This document shows, piece by piece, positions 9,259 to 18,177 of a stretch of 45,531 nucleotides of DNA. The notes beneath the pieces were generated by a model. It searched no databases. It was given only the letters and a program-made list of their open reading frames with translations, and was not told the origin of the DNA. Source of the stretch: Bacteroides sp. (GTDB taxonomy: Bacteria; Bacteroidota; Bacteroidia; Bacteroidales; Muribaculaceae); the NCBI GenBank assembly GCA_023665145.1, contig JAMPEM010000017.1, positions 1 through 45,531 of the forward strand. The letters run 5' to 3'. How positions within the stretch are numbered: the first letter of the stretch is position 1; every line of letters begins with the position of its first letter. Position numbers and translations under genes: made by a program.

Positions 9259-11643
9259 TTACTTAACGATAAGCTTGCGACCTTTGTAGATGTAAAGACC
9301 TTTATCAAGACCATTGAGGTCAGCAGGTGTTACATTGTGTTTGATTACCATACCTGCAGCGTTGAAGAGGTCAGCGGGTGCTTCGTCAGTGAAGAGAGTA
9401 TCAACGCTTGAGATGCACTTGAAGTTGTAAACGTATTCAGCAGAGATAGCGTTTTCACCTGAGAATACACCGCCGGGGATTACGAGTTCGTAGTCACCGA
9501 TGGGGAGTACAACTTCAGCACCTGACATGCTTTCAAGGTTAATAGTCTTTCCATCTTCACCGAGAGTGGGAATGAAGGAAGCTACTACAGCTACTCTGTT
9601 GCCATTCTTAACAGAGTGGAGGTCAACAGTGACAGGTTTGCAAGCCGTTGCCACTTCACCATCTGCAAGAGTAAGGATGAAGTTTTTAACTCTGCTGAGG
9701 TCGGTTGCCTCATCAGGATTGATAGCAGGTTTAGCGAATTTAACAATAGCAGCGTCTTCGATTACGTATGTGAAAGAAGCAGCCTCGCTGGCAAAACCAT
9801 CTTCTTGACCTACCCAGAATGTCTGGGGAGCAAAAGAGAGAACGTATGTACCTGCTTCGGTGATTGCATCGTCAAGTTCGATGATGAAGTAACCGTTGGT
9901 CTCGTCGTAGTATTTGGAAATACCTGAGTTGATGTCGAGGTCAGTACCGTTTTTGCTGAGAGTGATGGCACCACCTTCTTGACCAATCCAAGTGTTGGGA
10001 GCACCGGGGAAAGTAACGTGGAATACTTTGAGCTGTTCTACCACACCTGCTGCGGGATCTACCACCATAGTCTTGTCAGCTTCGACAACATCGTCAGATA
10101 CATAGAATACAGCATTCATGGAAGTCTTGGAACCGTTAACGGTGTACCCGCTGCTGGGAGTAGTGAACTGCCATTCACCGATAGTGGTCATAGGAATCGG
10201 AAGTGAGAATTCAATTTCGTTGAGAAGTTCATCATTCACTTTACCTACGAGAGCATATTCAGCGATACCGTTTGTAAGATGAGCGTAAGCATTTTCAGCG
10301 CAAGAGATTTCCATACCTTCATCGTAAGCTACGGTGATGTATTGAAGGCTACTCTGCTTGGAACCGTTGGCCGGTTTGATAATAGTCTGGAATTTATCGT
10401 TAACTGATACAGTATAGTTGCACTGGAATTCTGCGTTTATACCGCCATTGGTCAAGCTGAAACAACCGTTAGGAATTACAAGAACATACTCACCGGGAGG
10501 AAGAAGGATGTCACCGGCGGCAGTGTCATATTTGCCTTCAGAATCTTTTTGTACGATAGATTGTGAACATACATACAATTTATTTTTGATAGTGGTATCT
10601 ATATCTCTATCTACAGAAAGTGACATGAGAGCATCACCGGTTGCATTACCATTGCTGTCGGCAGCATAAATTTTGGGCACACCTCTCAACAGAAGACGAT
10701 AAGTATCGTCAAAGCTAATGGTAAAGAGTACATATTTATCAATCGCTTTACCGATAGGAGAGACTACAGATTTCACTTCAGATTTGAAATAAGGAACCGG
10801 ATCTTCGGGATTGGGTTCGAAGACAATACCTTTGGGAAGTGGCTTGATATAATATGAGAAAGTTTGAGCTGTACCTGAAGTCCAAGTCGGAGAATCAACA
10901 CTTCCGGTGTTAACTTGATAGAATCCGGCGGGGATTGTAAGCTGATAAGTGTCAGACACATCCACAGTTTCAGGTGCGCGGAGAATACACATATTCTCAA
11001 CTATAGTGGCAGTGAGCTGAATATCGTTCACAGCTTCACCATAAAGTGACTCGAGAGTACAAGCTTTCGGAGCTTCGGGATTGAAACGGTACATCTCGTT
11101 GTTCGGAAGAGTCAGAGTAAATGTCTGAAGACTCTGATATGTCTTATCAGCTGCGGGACTAACGGTTATGTTGGCAGCAGCCGCTGAACTTCCGCCGCGA
11201 AGAGTGTATTTAAATTCCCATTCTTCAGTCGGTTTGGTTTTGTCACCATCGTAATAAGCATATCCTGCAGGCACAGTGAAAGTGTATTCACCTGTCTGAG
11301 TTGCAGGGTTTAAAGAGTTGCTGTAGAGGAAGAACATGAGATTACCAATCTCTGTTTTTTCATAGCCCTCACCACCGGGCACACCGGTAATGATACGTTC
11401 GTAGTTGGAAGCGGGAATCTGGCGGATTACAACATCACCACGACGAAGTGTAGCGAGTTCAGCACATTCGCGGTTGATTGAATATTTTCCATTAATTGTA
11501 ATACCCGACAATCCTGCCGGATATTCAACAAGGTCAATCGTACCGGATGGTGACGTAGACGGAACAGCATAAGCGGCACTTGCGCCTACTGCCATCAGAG
11601 CTACGAATGCCATTCGGCACATCGCTGAGGTAAATTTAAACAT
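9259..11643 (-). CDS. Large secreted multi-domain beta protein with Por-type C-terminal tail
   Basis: A 794-aa protein with a signal peptide (1-26, ending ASAAYA). The body contains about five related segments, each opening with a P-x-G/A turn then a hydrophobic beta strand: SPAADKTYQSLQTFTLTL, SPIGKAIDKYVLFTISF, KPANGSKQSSLQYITVAY, DPAAGVVEQLKVFHVTF and NPDEATDLSRVKNFILTL. They look like tandem Ig-like or adhesin-type domains. The last 50 residues (DLFNAAGMVI, then GLDKGLYIYKGRKLIVK) resemble the sorting tails of type IX secretion cargo. Function is unknown; a surface or extracellular structural role is inferred. It has its own putative promoter and terminator and appears monocistronic. Confidence 0.82.
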   Translation of the reverse strand: MFKFTSAMCRMAFVALMAVGASAAYAVPSTSPSGTIDLVEYPAGLSGITINGKYSINRECAELATLRRGDVVIRQIPASNYERIITGVPGGEGYEKTEIGNLMFFLYSNSLNPATQTGEYTFTVPAGYAYYDGDKTKPTEEWEFKYTLRGGSSAAAANITVSPAADKTYQSLQTFTLTLPNNEMYRFNPEAPKACTLESLYGEAVNDIQLTATIVENMCILRAPETVDVSDTYQLTIPAGFYQVNTGSVDSPTWTSGTAQTFSYYIKPLPKGIVFEPNPEDPVPYFKSEVKSVVSPIGKAIDKYVLFTISFDDTYRLLLRGVPKIYAADSNGNATGDALMSLSVDRDIDTTIKNKLYVCSQSIVQKDSEGKYDTAAGDILLPPGEYVLVIPNGCFSLTNGGINAEFQCNYTVSVNDKFQTIIKPANGSKQSSLQYITVAYDEGMEISCAENAYAHLTNGIAEYALVGKVNDELLNEIEFSLPIPMTTIGEWQFTTPSSGYTVNGSKTSMNAVFYVSDDVVEADKTMVVDPAAGVVEQLKVFHVTFPGAPNTWIGQEGGAITLSKNGTDLDINSGISKYYDETNGYFIIELDDAITEAGTYVLSFAPQTFWVGQEDGFASEAASFTYVIEDAAIVKFAKPAINPDEATDLSRVKNFILTLADGEVATACKPVTVDLHSVKNGNRVAVVASFIPTLGEDGKTINLESMSGAEVVLPIGDYELVIPGGVFSGENAISAEYVYNFKCISSVDTLFTDEAPADLFNAAGMVIKHNVTPADLNGLDKGLYIYKGRKLIVK

Positions 11644-11990
11644 AAGCTGTTAATTGATTATTACTGACACTCAACAATTAGCAAACAAAAAAAAATCACG
11701 ACATTGTTGAATATCAGCAGATTAATAAATAATAATTTCAGTGCGAACCTGATAGAAGGTTTTCTGTTGCAAATCTAATAATTTTTTTTTGAATATACGC
11801 AAAAATTTTTTATGTTTTTTTGCAGTTTTTTATGATTGTGAGTATTATATCAGATTTGCGATGATGTGAAATCGATGTAATTTCTATGGAGAGAGATATA
11901 TTTTTATATTATGAATCAATTATTTAAGCAATCATTCACCACTAAACAATAAAATAACCGGGATGTAAGAAATCCGGTATACAGAAAATA
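11644..11990. other. AT-rich intergenic region upstream of the 794-aa gene
   Basis: No reading frame here looks real. It holds the putative promoter of the minus-strand 794-aa gene with a leader of roughly 120 nt, long A/T tracts, and a small stem-loop at 11957-11978 (ACCGG pairing CCGGT). The rest shows no recognisable structure. Confidence 0.6.
11770..11803 (-). promoter_or_regulatory. Candidate promoter for the 794-aa secreted protein
   Basis: Minus-strand -7 box TAGATTTG (11777-11770) and -33 box TTTG (11803-11800). The spacing of 22 bp is slightly long, so confidence is lower than for the other promoters here. Confidence 0.45.
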
Positions 11991-12023
11991 AAAAGAACCT
12001 CTTCGTAATGAAGAAGTTCTTTT
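11991..12023. terminator. Intrinsic terminator after tRNA-Pro
   Basis: AAAAGAACCTCTTC and GAAGAAGTTCTTTT form a 14-bp stem (one G-U) around a 5-nt loop. A/T runs flank both sides, so it may act bidirectionally, but its natural role is ending the minus-strand tRNA-Pro transcript. Confidence 0.8.
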
Positions 12024-12031
12024 AAATATTG

Positions 12032-12104
12032 TCGGGGTTAGGCGACTCGAACGCCCGACCTCTACGTCCCGAACGTAGCGCGCTACCAACTGCGCTAAAC
12101 CCCG
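12032..12104 (-). tRNA. tRNA-Pro (anticodon CGG)
   Basis: A 73-nt cloverleaf on the minus strand. The acceptor CGGGGTT pairs AACCCCG with discriminator A. The D arm contains AGTTGGTAG, the anticodon stem CTACG/CGTAG encloses the loop TTCGGGA with anticodon CGG and G37, and the T loop is TTCGAGT. The 3' CCA is not encoded. Confidence 0.96.
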
Positions 12105-12152
12105 AATGCTTTGCGAACTGACCTCAAAAGAGGCTGTTTCGGTTAGCGAGTG

Positions 12153-12184
12153 CAAAGATACAATTTTTTTTACTTGTATGCAAA
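12153..12184 (-). promoter_or_regulatory. Bacteroidota-type promoter for tRNA-Pro
   Basis: Minus-strand -7 box TATCTTTG (12160-12153), -33 box TTTG (12184-12181), spacing 20 bp. The leader of about 45 nt can form a small CCTC-TTTT-GAGG hairpin. Confidence 0.75.
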
Positions 12185-12208
12185 TAATTTCGCAACTTTT
12201 TATTTTTT

Positions 12209-13180
12209 CTACAAAATAAAGATTGGAGAGGCGGTGAGTCTCGGCAAAATTGCGAGGTGAATGTCGGAATTTCTGTCAATGAGTGAGTAAGTGGAATCCC
12301 CTACCTTGAATCCTCTTGTTTCCAGAGCAGTTTTTACAGCCTGTCGAGCCAAATCGGGTGTATTGTTGTCTTGCGAAAGGTGACAAAGGAAGATATGTGT
12401 AAGACCCCGTCCGGCAATTTTTTTCAGGAAGGTGGCTGTGTCGGTATTATCCATGTGACCGTGGTCGGTACGGATTCTTGCTTTGAGATGTTCGGGATAA
12501 CGGCCATGTATGAGCATTTGCAGGTCATAGTTGGCCTCAATGACAAGGTAGTTGGCCTGCGACATATAGAAATCAGCTCTTTCGGTGACGGCACCGAGAT
12601 CAGTGGCGAGTACAAACCGTTTATCGCAGTATTCAATTGAGAACCCTACATTGTCACTGCCGTCGTGAGGCACTTCGAAGGCTGTGATACGAAAATCCAG
12701 CACGCTGAAGGGTATCTCCTTGAAGATAGGATTATGATATTCCTTAATTCTCTTGGAAATATTGTGTTTACGCAGAATTCCGAGTATTACCCGGTTAGTG
12801 CAGTATAATCGGATATTGCGGTTGGAACGCAATAGTTTGTAAACATATTTTATATGATCTGTGTGATCATGAGTGAGCAGGATTGCCTTAATGTGCGAAA
12901 CCGGCACGTTATGCCGTTCCAATGTGTCATATATATCAGAATCGTTGACACCGGCATCAATGATGATACCACCTTTGTTTGTACCCAGATAGCATGAATT
13001 TCCGCTTGAGCCGGAGCCAAAGGAGAAGAATTTCAGTTGCGTCTGCATCTGTTCATTCTCTACGTTTGGCAAAATTTCGGAAGAAGCGGACACGACTCCC
13101 GGTGATGCATCGTAACCGGCATCGGAGAAGTCAATGGTGAATTGACCCAAGGGTGGAAGTTTGCTTTTTCGTTTTGCCAT
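12209..13180 (-). CDS. MBL-fold metallo-hydrolase (YycJ/WalJ-like)
   Basis: A 323-aa protein with FGSGSSGNSCYL at about 54-65 and the metal-binding motif HDHTDH at 104-109, plus HGHMDN later. These fit the YycJ/WalJ and lipoate-ligase-like MBL subgroup, thought to act as nucleases or phosphodiesterases. The first about 48 residues are not part of the fold, so an internal start near MQTQLKFFSF (residue 45) is possible. The start codon lies 2 bp after the stop of the RsmI-like gene, which suggests translational coupling. No signal peptide, so cytoplasmic. Substrate unknown. Confidence 0.88.
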   Translation of the reverse strand: MAKRKSKLPPLGQFTIDFSDAGYDASPGVVSASSEILPNVENEQMQTQLKFFSFGSGSSGNSCYLGTNKGGIIIDAGVNDSDIYDTLERHNVPVSHIKAILLTHDHTDHIKYVYKLLRSNRNIRLYCTNRVILGILRKHNISKRIKEYHNPIFKEIPFSVLDFRITAFEVPHDGSDNVGFSIEYCDKRFVLATDLGAVTERADFYMSQANYLVIEANYDLQMLIHGRYPEHLKARIRTDHGHMDNTDTATFLKKIAGRGLTHIFLCHLSQDNNTPDLARQAVKTALETRGFKVGDSTYSLIDRNSDIHLAILPRLTASPIFIL

Positions 13181-13182
13181 TG

Positions 13183-13899
13183 TCAGGGTCTTGAAATAAG
13201 GAATATAGCGGGTATTTTGTCAAGTTTGGGTTTGTTTTTCTTCCACTGAGCCACTGAGCATGTACGGATTGACTCGTTATCTGGATCCGTGATGGCTGAT
13301 GCCACGCATAGAAGTGTCTCAGGCCTCAGATGTTCTATCAGGAATTCAATGAATTTTGCGTTACGATAAGGGGTTTCGATAAATATTTGAGATTGGCCGG
13401 ACTTCCAGGCTCTGTTTTCAAGTTCTTTGAGTGCTCTAAGTCTTTTGTCGTTATCGATAGGAAGGTATCCGTTGAAGGCAAAACCTTGTCCATTAAATCC
13501 GGAAGCCATCAGCGACATAAGGATTGAGGAAGGTCCGGCAAGTGGAATGACTTTCAGTCCCTCACTTTGGGCAATGGCAGCAACCTGCGCACCGGGATCT
13601 GCGACTCCGGGACATCCCGCCTCGCTCATCATTCCAATAGGATTACCTTTGCGGAGAGGCTCGAGCATAGAAGATATATCGGCCGGGTTGGTATGACCGT
13701 TAAGCTCGAAAAATGTCAGTTGTGATATGTCAATACTTTTATCGCACCGTTTGAGAAATCGGCGAGCTGTTCTGATATTCTCCACAATAAAATACCTCAA
13801 TCCTCTCATAATCTCAACGTTTCCGGAGGGGATGAACTCAGCCACGGGTGCGGGACTTAGTTCTACGGGTATCATATAGAGGGCGGTATGTATTGTCAT
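13183..13899 (-). CDS. SAM-dependent methyltransferase, RsmI-like (tetrapyrrole methylase fold)
   Basis: A 238-aa protein with SEAGCPGVADPG (about 93-104) and PLAGPSSILMSLMASGFNGQ, matching the SAM-binding loops of RsmI-type 16S rRNA ribose methyltransferases. The canonical RsmI N-terminal beta strand (LYIVGTPIGN) is replaced by ALYMIPVELSPAP, as in the RsmI-related paralogs of Bacteroidota, so the target may not be C1402. About 238 aa is shorter than E. coli RsmI because the C-terminal domain is absent. It lies 22 bp downstream of the menA-like gene and 2 bp before the MBL gene. Confidence 0.82.
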   Translation of the reverse strand: MTIHTALYMIPVELSPAPVAEFIPSGNVEIMRGLRYFIVENIRTARRFLKRCDKSIDISQLTFFELNGHTNPADISSMLEPLRKGNPIGMMSEAGCPGVADPGAQVAAIAQSEGLKVIPLAGPSSILMSLMASGFNGQGFAFNGYLPIDNDKRLRALKELENRAWKSGQSQIFIETPYRNAKFIEFLIEHLRPETLLCVASAITDPDNESIRTCSVAQWKKNKPKLDKIPAIFLISRP

Positions 13900-13921
13900 A
13901 TCAATTTAGTATAATGATGTT

Positions 13922-14866
13922 TCAGCCGAAATAGGTAAAGAAGTCTTCCGAGGCACCGAAATAGGTAAATTCTATGAAGGCACTTATGGAAAAGAGCAGA
14001 GCGTTCCAGTTGACAATATTTTCCCAAGGAATAGAGCTTGGAGTCCATTCTTTAGACAATCTGCGCCAAAGGAGAATATTTACGATAGTGCAAATGACCG
14101 GTATAACAATAGCCCACCAGAAGTTATGCAGGTGGTAAATATAACAAATCACGGCTGCAACAATAAAAATAATGATGCTATTGATGAGGAAGAGATTGCG
14201 AGTAGCCTTTTTTCCGAATTTTGATGTGAAGGATTCAATAGCGTTATCCTTATCATAGTCCACAGTACGGTATCCAAAGAAAATCTTACTATTGCAGACA
14301 AACAGACCCATTGCAATTCCGGCGATTAAAGCCGGACCGACATCACCCCAGAAGTCATTGGGGACGGTTCTGGCGTGTACGGATTGCATATATGCGGTCG
14401 CACCGGTACCCAGAGGCCCGAAGAAAAGGAATGTAAGGACGAGATCCCAAGTATGACGGCACAACGGATAGGGGCCGGCGTTGTTGAAATATATTGCAAG
14501 GATGATGAGTACACCCATTATAGTAGCTCCTTTGGGAGCAATATTAACCAGAGCGAGTCCGACAGTAGCAGTAAGAATGGCAAAGGCTATTGAGGCCTCC
14601 CGCAACATTCTTTCGAGGGAGATGCCGGATGATTTATCCGGCACATATCCGTGGTCGATGATTTGTCCGTAATGAAATTTTTCGTCGCAATAGTAGTGAA
14701 AAAGATTGGCTGTAATCTGGGCGAATATAGCGAAAAGCAAACACAGGAATCCTGCGAGCGGTTCGAAATCACCGATTAGATTGGAGCAGGCCCACCCCAT
14801 GATGACTGTGGCGATACTCATCTGAATGGAACGGAGCTGCATGCAAGAGATAATTGTTTTGATCAT
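13922..14866 (-). CDS. menA: UbiA-family prenyltransferase, probably 1,4-dihydroxy-2-naphthoate prenyltransferase
   Basis: A 314-aa integral membrane protein with about eight hydrophobic helices. The first aspartate-rich region is ANLFHYYCDEKFHYG (about 52-66), the second VDYDKDNAIESFTSKFG, and YFNNAGPYPL plus LTFLFFGPLG match MenA more closely than other UbiA members. It would attach the prenyl tail to DHNA in menaquinone synthesis at the inner membrane. The first motif is somewhat unusual because the N-D-x3-D pattern is partly replaced (NLFHYYCD). A consensus promoter lies 33 bp upstream. No other men genes are in the window. Confidence 0.8.
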   Translation of the reverse strand: MIKTIISCMQLRSIQMSIATVIMGWACSNLIGDFEPLAGFLCLLFAIFAQITANLFHYYCDEKFHYGQIIDHGYVPDKSSGISLERMLREASIAFAILTATVGLALVNIAPKGATIMGVLIILAIYFNNAGPYPLCRHTWDLVLTFLFFGPLGTGATAYMQSVHARTVPNDFWGDVGPALIAGIAMGLFVCNSKIFFGYRTVDYDKDNAIESFTSKFGKKATRNLFLINSIIIFIVAAVICYIYHLHNFWWAIVIPVICTIVNILLWRRLSKEWTPSSIPWENIVNWNALLFSISAFIEFTYFGASEDFFTYFG

Positions 14867-14898
14867 TTCAGGTGTATATATTAAGGATAATCGATGAG

Positions 14899-14930
14899 CA
14901 AAGTTACAAAATAAATTCGGTATTTACAAC
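14899..14930 (-). promoter_or_regulatory. Bacteroidota-type promoter for the menA-like gene
   Basis: Minus-strand -7 box TAACTTTG (14906-14899), -33 element GTTG (14930-14927), spacing 20 bp. Gives a leader of about 28 nt and makes menA-rsmI-MBL a separate transcription unit from YeiH upstream. Confidence 0.65.
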
Positions 14931-14957
14931 AGTGTCTCTATAATGCTATCTTAGAGG

Positions 14958-15977
14958 TCAGTCAATAGTGTACATCACCACAAAGAGAGAAGTTGCGCCA
15001 ATCAGCATCCAAAGTGTAAGAGCTTGAATCATCGGTTTTATACCTACTTGCTTTATGACTCCTAAGCTCAACGATGCACCGATGGCGAAGAGGACGGCGA
15101 CAAGTGCCTGCTTGGCTATCAGTACGATTGTGGAATATACGGGGCGCATAGTATCGATAAGAGATTCGGGAGTATATGTATTAATCACCATTGCCACTAC
15201 AAAGAGGAGGATAAACCAGGGTATGCTGACTTTCCCTTTTCCCTCCCCGCCTTTTTGTTTGCGGAAATACCAGATGGTAAAAAATGCCAGAGGGATAATC
15301 CACAGTGCACGTGTGCATTTAATAAGTGTAGCAAGTTCGCAAGCCTTTGCTCCATAGGCATCCCCGGCACCGACTACAGATGATGTATCGTGAATAGCGA
15401 TTGCGGCCCAAGTGCCGAATTGTTCTTGCGTCAGACCGAAGAGATGTCCCAAGGGTGGAAAAATAAAGAGTGCTATGGCGTTGAGTATAAAAATAACTCC
15501 GAGAGACACAGCCATCTCATTCTCTTTAGCCTTAAGGACACCACCAACTGCGGCAATTGCACTGCCACCGCAAATTGCTGTTCCGGAAGATATGAGATAT
15601 GATGTTTTGGAGTCAATTCTCATATACCGTCCGAGCCATACTCCGACCACCATAACCATTACTACTGAGACGATAGTGAAAATCATACCATCGGCTCCGG
15701 ATTTGAGCGATTGGACAAGGTTCATGCCAAATCCCAAACCTACCACAGATGCCTGCAGGAGATATTTACTCAATTTCTTATTGAATTTCGGACATGGCAC
15801 CCCGAAAATAAATGCGAAAACAAGGCCTGAGAATAAAGCTATCGGAGGATCGATAAGAGGCTTTTCAAGATTGAAAATGAGATGAAACGGGAAGCACATC
15901 ACTATGAGAAGAATCCAATAAACAGGACGTGCTGATTTTGCTAAAAAGTTTTTGCTTGAGGTCTCAGATTTTGTCAT
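14958..15977 (-). CDS. YeiH/UPF0324-family putative sulfate or anion exporter
   Basis: A 339-aa protein with about ten membrane segments. GTAICGGSAIAAVGGVLKAK and AIAIHDTSSVVGAG are the paired conserved loops of the YeiH (PSE) family. Members have been linked to sulfite or sulfate export and taurine metabolism, but the substrate is not proven here. The N-terminal 15 residues are cytoplasmic and polar. The gene lies 48 bp after the histidine kinase stop in the same direction, which may mean co-expression. Length is normal. Confidence 0.88.
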   Translation of the reverse strand: MTKSETSSKNFLAKSARPVYWILLIVMCFPFHLIFNLEKPLIDPPIALFSGLVFAFIFGVPCPKFNKKLSKYLLQASVVGLGFGMNLVQSLKSGADGMIFTIVSVVMVMVVGVWLGRYMRIDSKTSYLISSGTAICGGSAIAAVGGVLKAKENEMAVSLGVIFILNAIALFIFPPLGHLFGLTQEQFGTWAAIAIHDTSSVVGAGDAYGAKACELATLIKCTRALWIIPLAFFTIWYFRKQKGGEGKGKVSIPWFILLFVVAMVINTYTPESLIDTMRPVYSTIVLIAKQALVAVLFAIGASLSLGVIKQVGIKPMIQALTLWMLIGATSLFVVMYTID

Positions 15978-16025
15978 CTTATACTGTTGCTTTTATTGTC
16001 GTTTTAATGTTGAATCAGAGATTTT

Positions 16026-17258
16026 TCATCCGGCAAGAGGAATCTCGATGCGGAAGGTGGTACCCTTTCCGATTTCTGATTCTTTAACAAAAATCTTTCC
16101 GTGATGATAGTCGGCTATGATTCTTTTGACCAGGGTAAGTCCGAGTCCCCAGCCGCGTTTTTTTGTGGTGTATCCGGGATTGAAGATAGTTTTAAAGTCC
16201 TTGCGTGGAATACCTTTCCCGGTATCTTTTATCTCTACGAAGACATAATCTTTTGTTTTTCCTGTGGTAATATCGATAGTTCCGGCACCGGCCATGGCAT
16301 CTACTGCATTTTTGGTAATATTCTCCATTACCCACTCGAAGAGAGGGGTAGAGAGCATCACACCATAGTCATCGTCGCAGAAATGCATTCTGATATCCAC
16401 CTTTCCGGAGATACGGCTTCGGAGATATTGCAACGAACGCTGTACTGTTTCGTTGAGATATTCGAGTTGCATTTCAGGGCGGGAGCCAATTTTTGAGAAT
16501 CGATCGGCTATAGTGCTGAGGCGTTTGACGTCTTTATCAATCTCTTTGACCACCTCATCGTCAGTGCCGGTTGCTTCAAGATATTGGGTCCAGGCCATTA
16601 ACGATGATATAGGAGTGCCGAGTTGATGAGCCGTCTCCTTAGAGAGACCTACCCAAACTCGATTCTGTTCGGCACGTTTACTGTAAATTAGTGTCAGATA
16701 AATAATCAGAATAAGCATTATCATGACACTGAGCTGAATGTATGGATACCAACTAAGCTTTCTGAGCAGAATGGAATCTTCGTAATAAATGTATTGCAGA
16801 TTGTTATCAATAATTTCCACCGGTATAAAATGAGTATTTACCTCAGCAGCTTGTGCGGGCGATTTTCCGGCGAGACCACGTGCAAGCCTTTGCTTGAGGT
16901 AATTCCGATTTTTTTCAGACAGACCTGTAAGGCCGGGCTGTTCAGTCTCTACTTCTTCCGGGAGGGGGAAATTGCGATATTCCAGTATATTCCCGGCAGA
17001 GTCGGCTATCATCACCGGAATAGTGTTGTTTTGCGATATGATAGAAAGGAGGAATTCAAAATCACTGTTCATGTCAGCTTGCGCAAGGCGTTGAGTGGCA
17101 TTGGCCCAAACAGCCATTCTTTCACGTTCCTGCTGTGCCAACTCTTTGACAATATTATTTGAAACGAGCAGAAAAAAGACAATAGCCGCACCGGAAGCTA
17201 TCAAAAAGATAAACTTCCGGACAGTCTTTCTGTCGTAAGTATTATTGCTACGTTTCAT
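16026..17258 (-). CDS. Membrane sensor histidine kinase
   Basis: A 410-aa kinase. Transmembrane helices lie at about 16-33 and 174-192 with a roughly 140-residue periplasmic sensor between them. The H-box is KETAHQLGTPISSL with His211, the N-box ENITKNAVDAM (about 312-322), G1 DTGKGI (345-350) and G2 GWGLGL (369-374). The AHQLGTP form of the H-box is common in Bacteroidota HisKA kinases. No response regulator gene is adjacent, so it is an orphan kinase in this window. It is flanked by the HAD hydrolase (28 bp upstream) and YeiH (48 bp downstream). The signal sensed is unknown. Confidence 0.92.
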   Translation of the reverse strand: MKRSNNTYDRKTVRKFIFLIASGAAIVFFLLVSNNIVKELAQQERERMAVWANATQRLAQADMNSDFEFLLSIISQNNTIPVMIADSAGNILEYRNFPLPEEVETEQPGLTGLSEKNRNYLKQRLARGLAGKSPAQAAEVNTHFIPVEIIDNNLQYIYYEDSILLRKLSWYPYIQLSVMIMLILIIYLTLIYSKRAEQNRVWVGLSKETAHQLGTPISSLMAWTQYLEATGTDDEVVKEIDKDVKRLSTIADRFSKIGSRPEMQLEYLNETVQRSLQYLRSRISGKVDIRMHFCDDDYGVMLSTPLFEWVMENITKNAVDAMAGAGTIDITTGKTKDYVFVEIKDTGKGIPRKDFKTIFNPGYTTKKRGWGLGLTLVKRIIADYHHGKIFVKESEIGKGTTFRIEIPLAG

Positions 17259-17286
17259 CGTTTTTGTCTCTTAGAGGTTGTATGCA

Positions 17287-18177
17287 TCAAAGCGAGGAGA
17301 GGATGTTGCAGTGATAATCATCCCAAATAGCACGAGCCACGGCATCATCGTCATTGATGCCTATTACTACATCGGCCCTTGATTTGACTTCTTCAATTGC
17401 GTTACCCACAGCACATGAAATATCAGCTATATCGAAAAGCGGGAGGTCGTTGAGATTATCACCAAAGGCCACAATGCGTTCCACATTCAGCTTGCGTGCC
17501 AAATCAGAGACAGCCCTGGCTTTAGTGCTCCCTTCGGCAAAGATTTCGAGCAGGGATATTTCCGGCCCGAAATTGTCGTGATAATACATCACGGTGCTTC
17601 GAAGCTCGTTTATGAGGCGTGTATGAACCGGTTCTGCGAGCGTGGTAGGTTGAATGGCGAAAAAGAGTATCACTTTGTCAAGATTGTCGGGAAGTTTGTC
17701 TGACTGCCGGGTGCTTATATGAGCCGTTTTGAAAGGTGTATGCAGTCGGGCTTCCAGAAATTCTCTCTCGAGTGAGTTCAGACCACCGGAATGATATATG
17801 TGGATATGATTATCTTCGAGGGTATAAATAAATGTTGGCAAAGAGGCTTCCCTGTATATTTCAATTGCCTTCACCACTTCGTCTTCAGCTATGTATTTGA
17901 TATCAGAATACTCTCCGGAGTGTGGATTCCATAACGTAGATCCGGTCATTACACATGCCGGAAGATTCATCTTTACACCTTTTATCAGAGAAGCGACAGT
18001 AGCCGGAGTTCTTGCGGTGGCCACTGTAAAGAGTGCCCCTTGAGCAATGGCCTCGTTCAAGAGTTGTTTCGATTTAAGTGATATTTCACTTGACGAATTG
18101 AGCAAAGTGCCATCCATATCACTTACATAAAGTGTGACAGGATGGTTACCAATCTTATTGTCAATCCTTCTTTCCAT
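17287..18177 (-). CDS. Cof-type HAD-IIB phosphatase
   Basis: A 296-aa haloacid dehalogenase phosphatase. Motif I is DMDGT with Asp20 and Asp22, motif II has a threonine in TVATAR, and motif IV is FGDNLNDLPLF near the C-terminus followed by AVGNAIEEVKSRAD. The large cap in the middle fits class IIB (Cof/YbiV). Such enzymes dephosphorylate sugar or nucleotide phosphates; the substrate cannot be read from sequence. The start overlaps the DUF4834 gene by 17 bp, so translation is probably coupled. Confidence 0.9.
   Translation of the reverse strand: MERRIDNKIGNHPVTLYVSDMDGTLLNSSSEISLKSKQLLNEAIAQGALFTVATARTPATVASLIKGVKMNLPACVMTGSTLWNPHSGEYSDIKYIAEDEVVKAIEIYREASLPTFIYTLEDNHIHIYHSGGLNSLEREFLEARLHTPFKTAHISTRQSDKLPDNLDKVILFFAIQPTTLAEPVHTRLINELRSTVMYYHDNFGPEISLLEIFAEGSTKARAVSDLARKLNVERIVAFGDNLNDLPLFDIADISCAVGNAIEEVKSRADVVIGINDDDAVARAIWDDYHCNILSSL

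Noticed and set aside
11906..11920. 15-bp sequence ATATTATGAATCAAT shared with 41523-41537, both near secreted-protein genes
   Set aside because: It is AT-rich, lies at unrelated distances and orientation from the two promoters, and is likely to occur by chance.
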